Positions 1 through 12,075 of a DNA stretch of 64,000 bases are shown here, one piece after another. The stretch spans positions 1,929,501-1,993,500 of the forward strand of contig OY848918.1 of the NCBI GenBank assembly GCA_963693285.1. The letters are read 5' to 3'. The notes under the pieces are model-generated. The model did no database searches. It saw nothing but the letters and a program-made list of their open reading frames with translations, and was not told the DNA's origin. Numbering within the stretch: the first letter of the stretch is position 1; each line of letters starts with the position of its first letter. The position numbers and the translations under genes were made by a program. This DNA comes from Xestospongia muta (taxonomy: Eukaryota > Porifera > Demospongiae > Haplosclerida > Petrosiidae).

Positions 1-393
1 CCATAAGTTCCATTGAACATATCTCCTGATGACATATACATGGTCATGTCAGTGCATAGTAGGCCAATAGTATTGTCCCTTGTTAAGTTATTTTACCTGA
101 AAAAATGTAATAATTATAAAAATTGTCAGTGATTTATTTTAACATTAACAGTAATTATGATTTCAACTATGTAAGTTTCATCTATTAATAAACAAACGTA
201 GTACAACAGTTAGTTGTGGTTAGTTTTGTCACTACTACTGCAGTTCAATGTAGTACTCTTCCTTCCTTCCTTCCTTCCTTTCTTCCTTTCTCAATTATTA
301 TTTTAACAAGAAGCCCGCTAACTTACATCTGTCATCAAATAGACCACTTCCTATACACATTGTAGTAATAAAGAAAAGCTGTAGAAAACCCAT
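1..393 (-). pseudogene. B0: type B Ig-like receptor, 5' part, broken
   Basis: This is the leftmost type B gene, cut by the window edge. Exon 1 (327-393) starts at an ATG and encodes a signal peptide beginning MGFLQLFFITTMCIG. It ends in phase 1 before a GTAAG donor. Exon 2 (high end 96) has a good AG acceptor, and its start aligns with the Ig exon of B4/B5. However, the fifth codon of the exon is TAA (83-85), where the intact copies read Phe-Lys. The TATAAAG box that lies about 60 bp upstream of intact B genes reads TGTAAAG here. Nonsense plus a damaged core promoter makes this a probable pseudogene. The rest of the gene lies outside the window. Confidence 0.65.
258..290. repeat. (TTCC)n microsatellite in B intron 1
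   Basis: A run of CCTT/TTCC units lies in intron 1 of B0. Shorter, differently sized versions sit at the same place in the other B copies (about 6065, 11846, 22413, 33376, 42382 and 51366), so the tract is ancestral to the B family and changes length. Confidence 0.8.
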
Positions 394-1005
394 AGTTTAC
401 TTTATTATTCCAAAGTCTGAACTAATTTCTGTTGAGATCGTCTCTTTACATTTACGTGATCAAAAGATGCTTCTCTTCTCACTTTATTTAATGATAAAGA
501 GGCTATAAAAACTAGGGAAATTTCTCCCATATGTTCTTGCATAAAAACTAGCTGAGAAAGCCATACCTGATTTGTGCACAAATGCAAACAGCTTGTCCTA
601 GAGTTTATAGTCACTCTAATAATAAGTGTTACCTAATTAACTATTATTGTGTAGTGTTGTTGATGATGTTTTATGATGTCATTGATTTTACATAATCGGG
701 TTTATCCCAAATGTGTTATTATGAGTGGCGACAAGGGGATCATGGTGCAGGGATAATAGCAAAATATATCACCATATTGGAGTGTATTATGAGTAACAAT
801 AAACTATGTTATATTAAACAAAACATCGTATTAAACCACAACATAATTGATTAATGACATCTGAAACAATTACTAATTTTATTGTTTAATTTTACACACA
901 TGACAAGTGATCTAGCACAATAGCCAGAGAGGATGGAGGGGATCAAAAAAGGGACAATCTAGAGTGAACTAGTCATCTCTTGTCTGTTGTCAGTGCTTTT
1001 GTAAT
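394..1005. other. Spacer between A0 and B0
   Basis: This is the roughly 600 bp A-to-B linker, conserved in units 3-6 and shortened by deletion in units 1 and 2. It holds the upstream region of B0. On the minus strand an AATAAA signal at 878-883, just past the A0 stop, is at the same position in every A copy. No open gene is seen. The 69-codon ORF at 405-614 has no counterpart in the other copies. Confidence 0.6.
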
Positions 1006-2903
1006 CTAGTCTATTTCATAAATATTGGAAATCACTTCATTGTTGGCGGTCTCAGCTGAGATTGCACTGGTAATAAAAGAGGATGATGGTATAGCCATTT
1101 AGATGGACTCTCTTACCCTTTGTCATTGTGTGTCCTGCCAGGGTGTTCATTTAAGTTAATAGATTGGTAGTGTTTATTGATACGCCACTGTACCAAACAG
1201 AAGCCCCACCCAAAGATAGCAAAGAAAATCATTATTGTTAGTAAGACCACCAGTGTAGAGACAGTAGACTTCACTTGGGGATATTCAAAAGGTTCAATAT
1301 TTGGCATAACACAGTCTATATAGAAAAGGAAACATATTACTGATGTTAATATGGTATTACATATATAAGCAAGCTAGGTGGCTATTAGCTGTACAATAAT
1401 ACACTACACACTGTCCTATAAAACAATTGATGTCTTGTAGAGTTCCCTATAATAACCACACAAAATAATTAGATACATGAGTCACATCAAATTGGTCTGA
1501 TAAAATAAGTATACATTAGAAGTAACAATGACAACAGTTATTGTTTATTTACTTTGTCATCCAAAGACAATTACCTTTTTTTGTTGAGCTGGCAATGGCA
1601 GCAGGTGTTATTAGAAGTGTTGTTGTAACAGTTACAGTATTAAGTGAAGTAATGTCATTAGTTGCTATGGATGAGGGAGAGGTATATACAATGTTGACAA
1701 AGGACTCTTAAAACTGACATTAAAATATGATGATATACTACTATATAATAGCTTGTTACCATTTGTGAAAGACTGTGAGGGAGACTGCAAAGGAGACTGC
1801 AAGGGAGACTGTGAGGGAGACTGTGAGGGAGACTCTGAGGGAGACTGTGAGGTAGAAGGTAAGACAGATTGTGAAGGAGACAGTGAGGACGACTTTGAGG
1901 TAGATAGTGAGGGAGACTGTGAGGAGGTCGGTGAAGGAAATGGAGAGGAAATTGTTGGTTTCTCTGTTAATGAGAAAAAAGACTAGTAATCAAATAAAAG
2001 GTACAAGTCTTGTCAGCAGTTTTAAACCACATATTGCTATTAATATAATGTATAGATAATGTTGCATAAAATTCCCATATGTTGTTAAAGGGCTTCATAG
2101 TATGTATGAATAGTATTGTTTAGCAATTATATTAAGAATATTTCATGATTCACGTTTATTTATCTAGTCTGAAACTGTAACTTGACTTTTCTTTGCAAGC
2201 ATTTGTTATTAAATATTAATGATAGATGGACAAATAGGTAGATGGAGTTATGAATGAATGAATGATACATGAATGGATAAATGAATATATAAAATAGATT
2301 TCTAACCTTTTACAACTATCTTTATTACTTTGCTACGCACTTCAATAATGTGGTTAAAATCCCATAAAGGACTCTTCTCTCCTTGCATTTCTGATTTACA
2401 TTGGAACATGTACACACCAACTTTATGAAATACAACAGTCAAATTGTAAACGATAGGACCTCTTAAGATACTGTTCTCATCATTACATAGAATCAAGCCA
2501 GGACAATTAGTGGTACAAGAATCATTAGCTAAATAATATCTTTGGTTTACACTATCAACAAAAGGATTATTATAGTCTTTTTTAATATCTGTGTTATTCT
2601 GCAGCCACTTTAAACTGCCACATACACTCTGACATTGGAAGTCCAGTGTTGTACCTACTACAACTTTAAGTTGATTGTTGCTTCTTGGGATAGTAATATT
2701 AGCTGTGATAAGAAATTTAAAATGAAGGTGTTAGTTTATTGAGTTCTTTACTATGTAAACAAATTAATGTTCTTGTACTAACCTGCATCTCTGAACTTGT
2801 TGATATTATTACGACATACATCAATATTTGTAGCAGAGGTCATACAACATTTGATAAGAGCAACTAACAACAAAAGTGATCTGCTAAACTTGATTGAAGC
2901 CAT
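1006..2903 (-). pseudogene. A0: type A Ig-like receptor with stalk frameshift
   Basis: Exons on the minus strand are 2783-2903 (signal peptide MASIKFSRSLLLL..., phase 1), 2307-2702 (Ig-like, 132 codons), 1575-1963 (S/T/P stalk), 1117-1315 (TM plus start of the tail) and 1006-1066 (tail). The Ig exon is open and keeps the Cys-Trp-Cys framework, with the second Cys in a VGVYMFQC context. The stalk exon is 389 nt rather than a multiple of 3. A one-base loss relative to A1 shifts the frame and gives TAG shortly after, before the TM helix. The tail exon also stops early, at 1006-1008. The last intron is only 50 nt, against 70 nt in A1/A2. It could be a pseudogene or a recently truncated secreted form. 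There is no TATA box at the position where A3-A6 have one. Confidence 0.65.
1780..1963 (-). repeat. 12-nt stalk repeat (SPSQ units) in A0
   Basis: On the minus strand the stalk exon is made of TCTCCCTCACAG-like 12-nt units encoding S-P-S-Q/L-Q. On the plus strand the same array reads as GAGGGAGACTGT repeats and gives an artificial acidic ORF (1753-1986). Unit number differs between A copies. Confidence 0.75.
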
Positions 2904-3686
2904 GATTGGTGGAGTTTGTCTTTACTTCTATCTATTTACAAAACACCCATAGAAAACACTAAACATGAACTATACACAGTAACTCACTACCTACTAAGTA
3001 TTCTATCATGTTATGTTATAGTGTTATTCCAATTTCCTGCATTGTCAAAATATTCTCTTCATAACTGAGTTAGTTGTAGATATTTGTAGCTAGACTGATT
3101 GTCTACAACAAAGAATTCTAAAAAGGTCACAAATCTTTCCCAACCAGCTGAAGCTGTTCAAATAAATTTGGATTTATAAAATAAACCCATAAAATGTCTA
3201 TATGATATTATACTATCTGTATGTATAATAATAACAAGCTATATTATGGATGTATGGGGATATCGATAAATGACATGACAACAGAAAATTATATATATTT
3301 ATATAATACATCAATGTGATTAATAGTGTATGAAATGTGTGTATAAATGTAGCACATGAATGAAAAAAAAGAAATAGATGAGAAATAAGATGAACAATAG
3401 ATGATATAGATGAATATATCAAAGTATGGAATGAGGAATTAATATTTTACTAATTATGTGCGTGAAATATAAATTGAATCTATTAGAGAACATCAGTATA
3501 TGACTTATATCTGTGACTAATAGATACAGACAATTATATTGTAACTAACTAATATTAACATGATCATGGAAGTTGAGTAAGATGATTAATTATACTATGT
3601 GTAAGTATGTGAGATATGATGACAATTTAGTTGTTCACGAGGAAATACAAATTCAATTAGATATGGTCATTGTTTTTAGTATCCAT

Positions 3687-3688
<2 letters not shown>

Positions 3689-3715
<27 letters not shown>
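3689..3715. repeat. (CA)n microsatellite
   Basis: About 13 uninterrupted CA units. The matching sites in units 1 and 2 (about 9264-9288 and 15049-15073) are shorter and interrupted by CATACG or CATACA, so this locus is unstable between units. Confidence 0.9.
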
Positions 3716-3717
<2 letters not shown>

Positions 3718-4881
3718 TAATAGCAAGAAGGAAAGACAAAATATTTTGTAGGAAGTTGGCCATCATGTAATAATAAATCAATAATCATTGATGTGTGTCT
3801 ACAGAATGATGGGAAAATCCCATTCTTTCAGTATTGATTGAGTTAACTTGTCATTACTATATTATTATGACTTGATATTGACTTATTTTGGACTTAACAC
3901 TTCTCTTGCAACACTATTATATCTCTTAATTAACCACTTTGCACTTATTATACTGATATGGCAGACAAAGGAGAACCTATAGCCAGAAAAGTAACCAACT
4001 GTTATCAGTAAAGATATTAAATATATACTGTCATATTGATCTGTTTGTCCATTCATCTATCCATCCAATATTTTCATGCTTGATAAAACAATAACTCTAG
4101 TTGACAGAGACAAACATCATATAATATTCCCTAAAATAATTTACCCATATTACTATTTACTTCAAATGTTGTATCAACTGCTTCTACAGCACATTCCTTC
4201 AATTATAATTTGCTAACAATTACTATTACATCATTTTGACATTTTAATAACTATATTATAAACACATTGCATCTTTATGACATCATTGCTGATAAATGTC
4301 ATCTGTTGATACTCCATTATCCATATCTGTATACAAGGTGTGATCTATCAGTAAGTCAAACAACAATATTAGACTAATTAACATACCAGTGGGTAGACAT
4401 ATTGGACACTCAAGAAATTAATCGTATACTAAAACTGAGCATCAAATGATGCATGGCAACTCTGACATGTCCATCTTTGTAAGTCACACATACTAAACAT
4501 AGTCAATTAGTCTTATCAGTTGATTTGTTTATCTTTGTAATATTATCACACCTCAAAACAAAGACAACAATTCTATTAAGTAGAAAACTTATATGATAAA
4601 GTCAACAATTTTAGCAAAAAAATGTAAATAAAATTGAGTTAGTACATGATCTAATTATCCATTAATTTACTTGTTATCAAATTGTCCATTTAATTCTTAT
4701 TGTACCTGTTTATGAACATAAGATATCATCATTGATATAAAGTAAAATTGATATGTTGAGTCTTAACATATAGGACATAGGCAGGGCTGTTGACAGGGGG
4801 ATGTTAATACTATTAATACTAACATATCAGACCTTAGAGAAATTTTATACTGGGGCCCCTACTAGGCTGTGGACATATAGG

Positions 4882-5124
4882 CATATATCATTGTAAAATT
4901 GATTGGTTCATTTAGTCAATATAACTAATGTTATACAGGTTGCATGTAAAGTAACATAGTACTGTTTTCATTCCTAACATGCTATCAGATTGACTAAACA
5001 GTCAAAGTGATAGTACATTAGGAATGTTTAGTCAATCTGTTTGTATGTTAAGAATGAAATTTTACATGCAACCTGTATAACTATATTTTGGTTAAATCAA
5101 CCAATCAGTTTTTACAATGATATA
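4882..5124. mobile_element. Palindromic MITE-like element, copy 1
   Basis: The left arm (from 4882, reading CATATATCATTGTAAAA...) and the reverse complement of the right arm (ending 5124) match over roughly 90-100 bp, including the shared word GTTATACAGGTTGCATGTAAA. Inside lies a perfect 13-bp nested inverted repeat: AGATTGACTAAAC at 4987-4999 and its complement at 5026-5038. The element has no coding capacity. A short non-autonomous DNA transposon (foldback or MITE) is the likeliest explanation. I did not find a clear target-site duplication. Confidence 0.65.
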
Positions 5125-5390
5125 CATATATATAACAAGTTAGACTTAAATACATGTTAGGGTTTGTGACTTAAAGTTTTAAATTTTATTTATACATCCT
5201 TATTTTATGTACAATATTTGTTAGTCATGCCATTTATTAATAGACAATCATAATTATCTAAAATTATTTAATTTTACTTAGTTTTCAAGTAAATGAGCCC
5301 CACCCATGTATATTTCATTACTACTAGCATTTATTAAGAGTATTTAAACAGAGAAAAGTGGCTGACTCTGATTATAGTAGAAGTATAGTA

Positions 5391-5985
5391 GTTAGTAACC
5401 AGTAGAACAAGAGCAATAACTGTACAACCAATAGGTACTACAACTGCCAGTAAAGTAGGAGGAGTACATCTATCATCTACTTGAGCTTGTACAAAAAAAT
5501 CAATTTTGATAACTTTGTGAACTCACTTGTATCTATTGATAATAGTTATTATAAAACCAACACTTGTACTAGATATTGTTGTTATAGGTTCAGCAGGAAT
5601 ACTTGAGGTAAGAGTGCTGGTTACAGAAAGTTGTTATGACAGCTATTGTCAAATTAGAACAAGAGGAATTGTTAGTCAAGGGAGATGGAACAGGAGAAGA
5701 ACTCATTACATTTGATGTCATAATGAAGATGAATATGAGAGAAATAGAGACAATCATAGAGAGGATGACAGGAAAGGGAAAACAACAGTGATGATAGTGG
5801 ACAGTAAAAGATATGTGTGAGAGTGAAAAGGTATTACTATTAGTAATACTTGATCACCGTTTTATCAAAACCTTTCTTAAAGTGAAGCAGATGCTGTGCA
5901 TCCATAAGTTGCATTGACCATATCTCCTGATGACATATAAATGATCATGTCAGTGCATAGTAGGCCAATAGTTTTTGTCACTTGT
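5391..5985 (-). pseudogene. B1: type B receptor remnant, no signal exon
   Basis: Remnants of three B exons lie in the correct minus-strand order. The TM exon is at about 5391-5496, where the Leu/Val-rich stretch after VDDRC is still recognisable. The stalk exon is at about 5521-5830, and part of the Ig exon is at about 5858-5985. The stalk has many indels and stops, and the Ig exon has lost its 3' half. Exon 1 is absent: the sequence just past its old splice-donor region is joined directly to the region 3' of A1. No intact product is possible. B2 carries the same lesions, so decay came before the unit duplication. Confidence 0.75.
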
Positions 5986-6294
5986 TGAGATGTTAATAAA
6001 CAGATATAGTACAACAGTTAGTTGTGGTTAGTTTTGTCACTACTACTGCAGTTCACTGCAGTCTTCCTTTCTTTCTTCCTTCATTATTGTTTTAACAAGA
6101 AGCCCACTAACTTATGTTGGAGTTCATTATGACTAACAAAAAAGCATGTTTTTTGAACAAAAATTTGTATTGAACAACAACATAATTGATTAATGACATC
6201 CAAAACATTACAAAGTTTATTGTTTAACTTTACACACGACAATTCATATAGCACAATAGTCAGAGAGTATGCAGGAGACCAAGAATGGGACCAT

Positions 6295-8363
6295 CTAGAG
6301 TGAGGTAGTCTTCTCTTGTCTGTTGTTGGGGCTTTTGCAATCAATTACATAAATATTGGCAATCACTCCATTGTTGTCTGTCTCAGTTGAGATTGGACTG
6401 GTAATTAAAGGGAATGATGGTGAATTAATATAGAAAGGATTATAGCCATTGGGATGGACTCTCTTACCTTTTGTCATTGTGTGTCCTATCAAAGTGAGAG
6501 AGTTCATCCAAGTTATTAGATTTGTGGCATTTTTTGATACGCCACTGCAAAAAACAGAAGCCCCACCCAATGATAGCAAACAAAGTCATTAATATTAGTA
6601 AAACCACCAGTATATAGAAAGTACCCATCACTTGGTGAGACTCACCAACTGTTATACTTGGCATAGGTAGAATAGTTGACATAACATTGTCTGTATAGAG
6701 AAGGAAACATATTACTGATATTAATGTAGTATTATATATATAGGCCGACTAAGTGGCTACTAGCTGTAAAATAGTACACTACATATAGTCCTACAAAACA
6801 ATTGATGTTTTGTAGAGTTTCCTGTAATAACCACAGCAATATATCTGCTTGAGGTATATGAGTCTCATCAAATTGGTCTGATAAAATAAGTATACATTAG
6901 AAGTAACAATGACAACAGTTATTGGTTATCTACTTTGTCATGCACAGAAAATTACCTGTCATTGTAGAGCTGGTAATGGTAGCAGTATGAGTTAAAACAG
7001 TTGTTATTAGAAGTGTTGTTGTAACAGTTACAGTATTAAGTAAGGTTATCTCAGTGGTTGCTAAGGATGAGGTAGAGCTATAAATAAATGTTGACGAAGG
7101 ACTCTTAGAACTATCTGTGAAATGTGATGATGTACCTATACCACTAGACAATAGCTTGTTGCCACGTGTGAGAGACTGTGAGGGAGACAATGAGATAGAC
7201 TGTGAGTAAGACGGTAAGAGAGATTGTGATGGAGACAGTAAGAGAGATTGTGAAGGAGACAATGAGGAATACTTTAAAGGAGACAGTGAAGAAGACTGTG
7301 AGGAGGTTGGTGAAGGAGATGGAGAGGAAATTGCTGGTTCCTCTGTGGATGAGAAAAAAGACTATATCAGTTGATCATGAGCTGAAATACTTTGAAGTAG
7401 TAAAAATATCTGTGAGAATACTATACATTACAAGATTGACCACAATACAAATTAACGGTACAAAGGTTGTCGCTGTTTTTAACCAGACATTGCTATTAAT
7501 ATAAAGTGTTTATTATATTACATAAAATACCCATATGTTGTGAAAGAGCTTCCTAGTATAGTATATATGAATAGTATTTCTCACATAATAATTATATTGA
7601 AGATAATTTGTTCATTGTCTAGTTAGAAACTGTACTTTGACCTTTTATTGCATATATTTGTTATAAATATTAATGATAGATTGACAAATAGGTAGATGGA
7701 GTTATGAATGAATGAATAATACATGAATGGATGAATGAATATATTAAATAGATTTCTAACCTTTCACATCTATCTTTATTACTTTGCTATACACTTCAAT
7801 AATGTGGTCAAAACCCCATACAGTATTCTCCTTTCCTTGCATTTCTGATTTACATTGGAACACATACACACCAAGTTTATGAAATACAACAGTCAAATTG
7901 TAAATGATAGGACCTCTTAAGATACTGTTCTCATCATTACATAGAATCAATCTAGGACAATTAGTGGTACAAGAATCATTAGCTAAATAATATCTTTGGT
8001 TTATACTCTCAACAAAAGGATTATTGTAGTCTTTTTTTATTTCTGTGTTATTGTACAGCCACTTTAACTGGCCACATACACTCTGACATTGGAAGTCCAG
8101 TGTTGTACCTACTACAACTTTAAGTTGATTGTTGTTGCTTGGGATAGTAACAGTAGCTGTGAAATGAAATTTAAAATGAAGATGTTATTATATTGAGTTC
8201 TTTACTATGTAAACAAGTTAATGTTCTTGTACTAACCTGCATCTCCAAACTTTTCAATATTTTTACGACATACATCAATATTAATATCTGTAGCAGAGGT
8301 CAGAGAACATTTGATAAGAGCAACTAGCAACAAAAGTGATCTGCTAAACTTGATTGAAGCCAT
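6295..8363 (-). CDS. A1: type A single-Ig membrane receptor
   Basis: Five exons on the minus strand: 8237-8363, 7761-8156, 6956-7342, 6468-6690 and 6295-6397. Phases are 1,1,1,2 and the sum is 1236 nt (411 aa). Residues 1-24 are a signal peptide (MASIKFSRSLLLLVALIKCS...). About 43-174 is an Ig-like domain with LDFQC, a downstream LKWL tryptophan and VGVYVFQC; extra cysteines occur mid-domain. About 175-303 is a Ser/Thr/Pro stalk with SPSQSLL repeats. A TM helix (YILVVLLILMTLFAIIGWGF) follows, then a basic KK stop-transfer and a tail of about 55 aa. The tail ends TTSL, which fits a class I PDZ ligand. An AATAAA lies at 6216-6221 (minus). The model is complete and undamaged. Ligand and function are unknown; membrane recognition or adhesion is inferred from architecture only. 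Confidence 0.8.
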
Positions 8364-10631
8364 GATTGGTCGAGTTGGTCTTCACTTCTATCAGTTTACA
8401 AAACAGCCATAGAAAAGACATGGATTGGATTGAGAGATTATATAATATTTGCCTTATTGTTTAGTCTATTTGTCTGACAGGAAGTCCATACTTTGTTGTG
8501 TATTAACCTGATCCCCACCCCCTAAACATGAACTATACACAACAACTCAGTACCTACTGTTAAAGTATTCTGTTATGTTATGTTATAATGTTGTTCCAAT
8601 TGCCTACATTGTCAAAGCATTCTCTTCATAACTATGTAGTTATTTGTAATTATTTGTAACTAGTCTGATTGTCTACAACAAAATTCTACAAAGGTCACAA
8701 ATCTTTCCCAAATAACTCAAAACTACCAACTGTTCAAATAAATTTGACTTTATAAAATAAGCCCATAAAATGTCTATATGATATTATACTATCTGTATGT
8801 ATAATAATAACAAGCTATATTATGGATGTATGGGGCTATCGATAAATGACATGACAACAGAAAATTATATATATTTATATAATACATCAATGTGATTAAT
8901 AGTGTATGAAATGTGTGTATGAATGTAGCACATGAATGAAAAAAAGAAATAGATGAGAAATAAGATGAACGATAGATGATATAGATGAATATATCAATGT
9001 ATGGAATGAGGAATTAACATTTTATTAATTATGTGCGTGAAATATAAATTGAATCTATTAGAGAACATCAGTATATGACTTATATCTGTGACTAATAGAT
9101 ACAGACAATTATATTGTAACTAACTAATATTGACATGATCATGGGAAGTTGAGTAAGATGATTAATTATACTATGTGTAAGTATGTGAGATATGATGACA
9201 ATTTAGCTGTTCATGAGGAAATACAAATTCAATTAGATATGGTCATTGTTTGTAGTATCCATCACACACACACACATACGCACACACTATAATAGCAAGA
9301 AGGAAAGACCAAATATTTTGTAGGAAGTTGGCCATCATGTAATAATAAATCAATAATCACTGATGTGTGTCTACAGAGTGATGGGAAAATCCCATTCTTT
9401 CAGTATTGATCGAGTTAACTTGTCATTACCATATTATTATGACTTGATATTGACTTATTTTGGACTTAACACTTCTCTTACAACACTATTATATCTCTTA
9501 ATTAACCACTTTGCACTTATTATACCGATATGGCAGACAAAGGAGAACCTATAGCCAGAAAAGTAACCAACTGTTATCAGTAAAGATATTAAATATATAC
9601 TGTCATATTGATCTGTTTGTCCATTCATCTATCCATCCAATATTTTCATGCTTGATAAAACAATAACTCTAGTTGACAGAGACAAACATCATATAATATT
9701 CCCTAAGATAATTTACTCATATTACTATTTACTCCAAATGTTGTGTCAACTGCTTCTACAGCACATTCCTTTCAATTAAAATTTGCTAACAATTACTATT
9801 ACATCATTATGACATTTTAATAACTATATAGATCTAAATACATTGCATCTTTATGACATCATTGCTGACAACTGTCATCTATTGATACTCCATTATCTAT
9901 ATCTGTATACAAGTGTGATCTATTAGTAAGTCAAACAACAATATTAGACTAATTAACATACCAGTGAGTAGATAGATACAGTTGTTCTTATGTAAATAAT
10001 ACATAAGCCATTTAAATGCCTGAAGTGAAACAATTAATTAGTGACAAATTTACTTCCTGTTCTGTTGTACTTCTAATATCCAATAAATGAGGACTGTGGA
10101 AATTAATTGATTGTCTTGATATGTGACACATACCAATGCTGTTAACTAGAATGGACGCTTAAGAAATTAATCGTATACTAAAACTGAGCATCAAATGATA
10201 CATGGCAACTCTGACATGTCCATCTTTGTAAGTCACACATACTAAACATAGTCAACTAGTCCTATCAGTTGATTTGTTTATCTTTGTAATATTATCACAC
10301 CTCACAACAAAGACAACATATCTATTGAGTAGAAAACTTATATGGTAAAGTCAACAATTTTAGCAAAAAAATGTAAATAAAATTGAGTTAGTACATGATC
10401 TAATTATCCATTAATTTACTTGTTATCAAATTGTCCATTTAATTCTTATTGTACCTGTTTATGAACATAAGATATCATCATTGATATAAAGTAAAATTGA
10501 TATGTTGAGTCTTAACATATAGGACATAGGCAGGGCTGTTGACAAGGGGGATGTTAATACTATTAATACTAACATATCAGACCTCAGAGAAATTTTATAC
10601 TGGGGCTCCTACTAGGCTGTGGACATATAGG

Positions 10632-10874
10632 CATATATCATTGTAAAATTGATTGGTTCATTTAGTCAATATAACTAATGTTATACAGGTTGGATGTAAA
10701 GTAACATAGTACTGTTTTTATTCCTAACATACTATCACATTGACTAAACAGTCAAAGTGATAGTACATTAGGAATGTTTAGTCAATCTGTTTGTATGTTA
10801 AGAATGAAATTTTACATGCAACCAGTGTAACTATATTTTGGTTAAATCAACCAATCAGTTTTTACAATGATGTA
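10632..10874. mobile_element. Palindromic MITE-like element, copy 2
   Basis: This is the same inverted-repeat structure as 4882-5124, at the same place in the next unit, so it was carried by unit duplication rather than by a new insertion. A few arm mismatches differ between the two copies. A fragment with the word GTTATACAGGTTGCAT also occurs near 27896-27911. Confidence 0.65.
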
Positions 10875-11031
10875 CATATATATAACAAGTTAGACTTAAA
10901 TACATGTTAGGGCTTGTGACTTAAAGTTTTAAATTTTATTTGTACATCCTTATTTTATGTACAATATTTGTTAGTCATGCCATTTATTAATAGACAATCA
11001 TAATTATCTAAAATTATTTAATTTTACTTAG

Positions 11032-11098
11032 TTTTCAAGTAAATGAGCCCCACCCATGTATATTTTCAAGTAAATGAGCCCCACCCATGTATATTTCA
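11032..11098. repeat. ~30-bp tandem duplication beside B2
   Basis: A segment containing AAATGAGCCCCACCCATGTA occurs twice back to back here but once at the matching place beside B1 (near 5285-5315). It is a small private duplication that distinguishes units 1 and 2. Confidence 0.85.
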
Positions 11099-11165
11099 TT
11101 ACTATTAGCATTTATTAAAAGTATTTAAACAGAGAAAAGTGGCTGACTCTGATTATAGTAGAAGT

Positions 11166-11766
11166 ATAGTAGTTAATAACCAGTAGAACAAGAGCAATAA
11201 CTGTACAACCAATAGGTACTACAACTGCCAGTAAAGTAGGAGGAGTACATCTATCATCTACTTGAGCTTGTACAAAAAAATCAATTTTGATAACTTTGTG
11301 AACTCACTTGTATCTATTGATAATAGTTATTATAAAACCAACACTTGTACTAGATATTGTTGTTATAGGTTCAGCAGGAATACTTGAGGTAAGAGTGCTG
11401 GTTACAGAAAGTTGTTATGACAGCTATTGTCAAATTAGAACAAGAGGAATTGTTAGTCAAGGGAGATGGAACAGGAGAAGAACTCATTACATTTGATGTC
11501 ATAATGAAGATGAATATGAGAGAAATAGAGACAATCATAGAGAGGATGACAGGAAAGGGAAAACAACAGTGATGATAGTGGACAGTAAAAGATATGTGTG
11601 AGAGTGAAAAGGTATTACTATTAGTAATACTTGATCACCGTTTTATCAAAACCTTTCTTAAAGTGAAGCAGATGCTGTGCATCCATAAGTTGCATTGACC
11701 ATATCTCCTGATGACATATAAATGATCATGTCAGTGCGTAGTAGGCCAATAGTTTTTGTCACTTGT
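11166..11766 (-). pseudogene. B2: type B receptor remnant, sister of B1
   Basis: Near-identical to B1: decayed TM exon (about 11166-11277), stalk (about 11302-11611) and a truncated Ig exon (about 11639-11766). Signal exon 1 is missing, with the same deletion junction as in B1. The shared lesions date the loss to before the 5.78 kb duplication that made units 1 and 2. Confidence 0.75.
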
Positions 11767-12075
11767 TGAGATGTTAATAAACAGATATAGTACAACAGTT
11801 AGTTGTGGTTAGTTTTGTCACTACTACTGCAGTTCACTGCAGTCTTCCTTTCTTTCTTCCTTCATTATTGTTTTAACAAGAAGCCCACTAACTTATGTTG
11901 GAGTTCATTATGACTAACAATAAAGCATGTTTTTTGAACAAAAATTTGTATTGAACAACAACATAATTGATTAATGACATCCAAAACATTACAAAGTTTA
12001 TTGTTTAACTTTACACACGACAATTCATATAGCACAATAGTCAGAGAGTATGCAGGAGACCAAGAATGGGACCAT

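Larger units (their letters stand above)
2904..5390. other. Unit 0/1 spacer, repeats only
   Basis: No supported gene. The spacer aligns with 8364-11165 and, in part, 14149-16900. It holds a (CA)n tract near 3690-3714, a block at about 3925-4395 that is inverted in units 3-6, and a hairpin element at 4882-5124. ORFs at 3213-3422 and 3573-3770 are low-complexity and recur only because the spacer is duplicated. Confidence 0.65.
8364..11165. other. Unit 1/2 spacer, repeats only
   Basis: No supported gene. This is a near copy of 2904-5390, with the interrupted CA tract at about 9264-9288, the roughly 460 bp block in the left-subfamily orientation (about 9500-9965) and a second hairpin element. 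The ORF at 9363-9554 is not conserved as protein in sister spacers. Confidence 0.65.

Noticed and set aside
1753..1986. Acidic Cys/Gly/Asp repeat ORF on the plus strand (also similar plus-strand ORFs at 7202, 12987, 24218, 35075 and 53182)
   Set aside because: These are antisense shadows of the type A stalk exon repeats. The minus-strand reading fits splice sites and phase; the plus-strand reading does not.
3573..3770. His/Thr repeat peptide from the CA microsatellite
   Set aside because: Simple-repeat translation, disrupted in units 1 and 2.
5527..5715. 62-codon plus-strand ORF identical at 11308-11496
   Set aside because: Perfect conservation reflects recent unit duplication; it is antisense to the decayed B1/B2 stalk exon.
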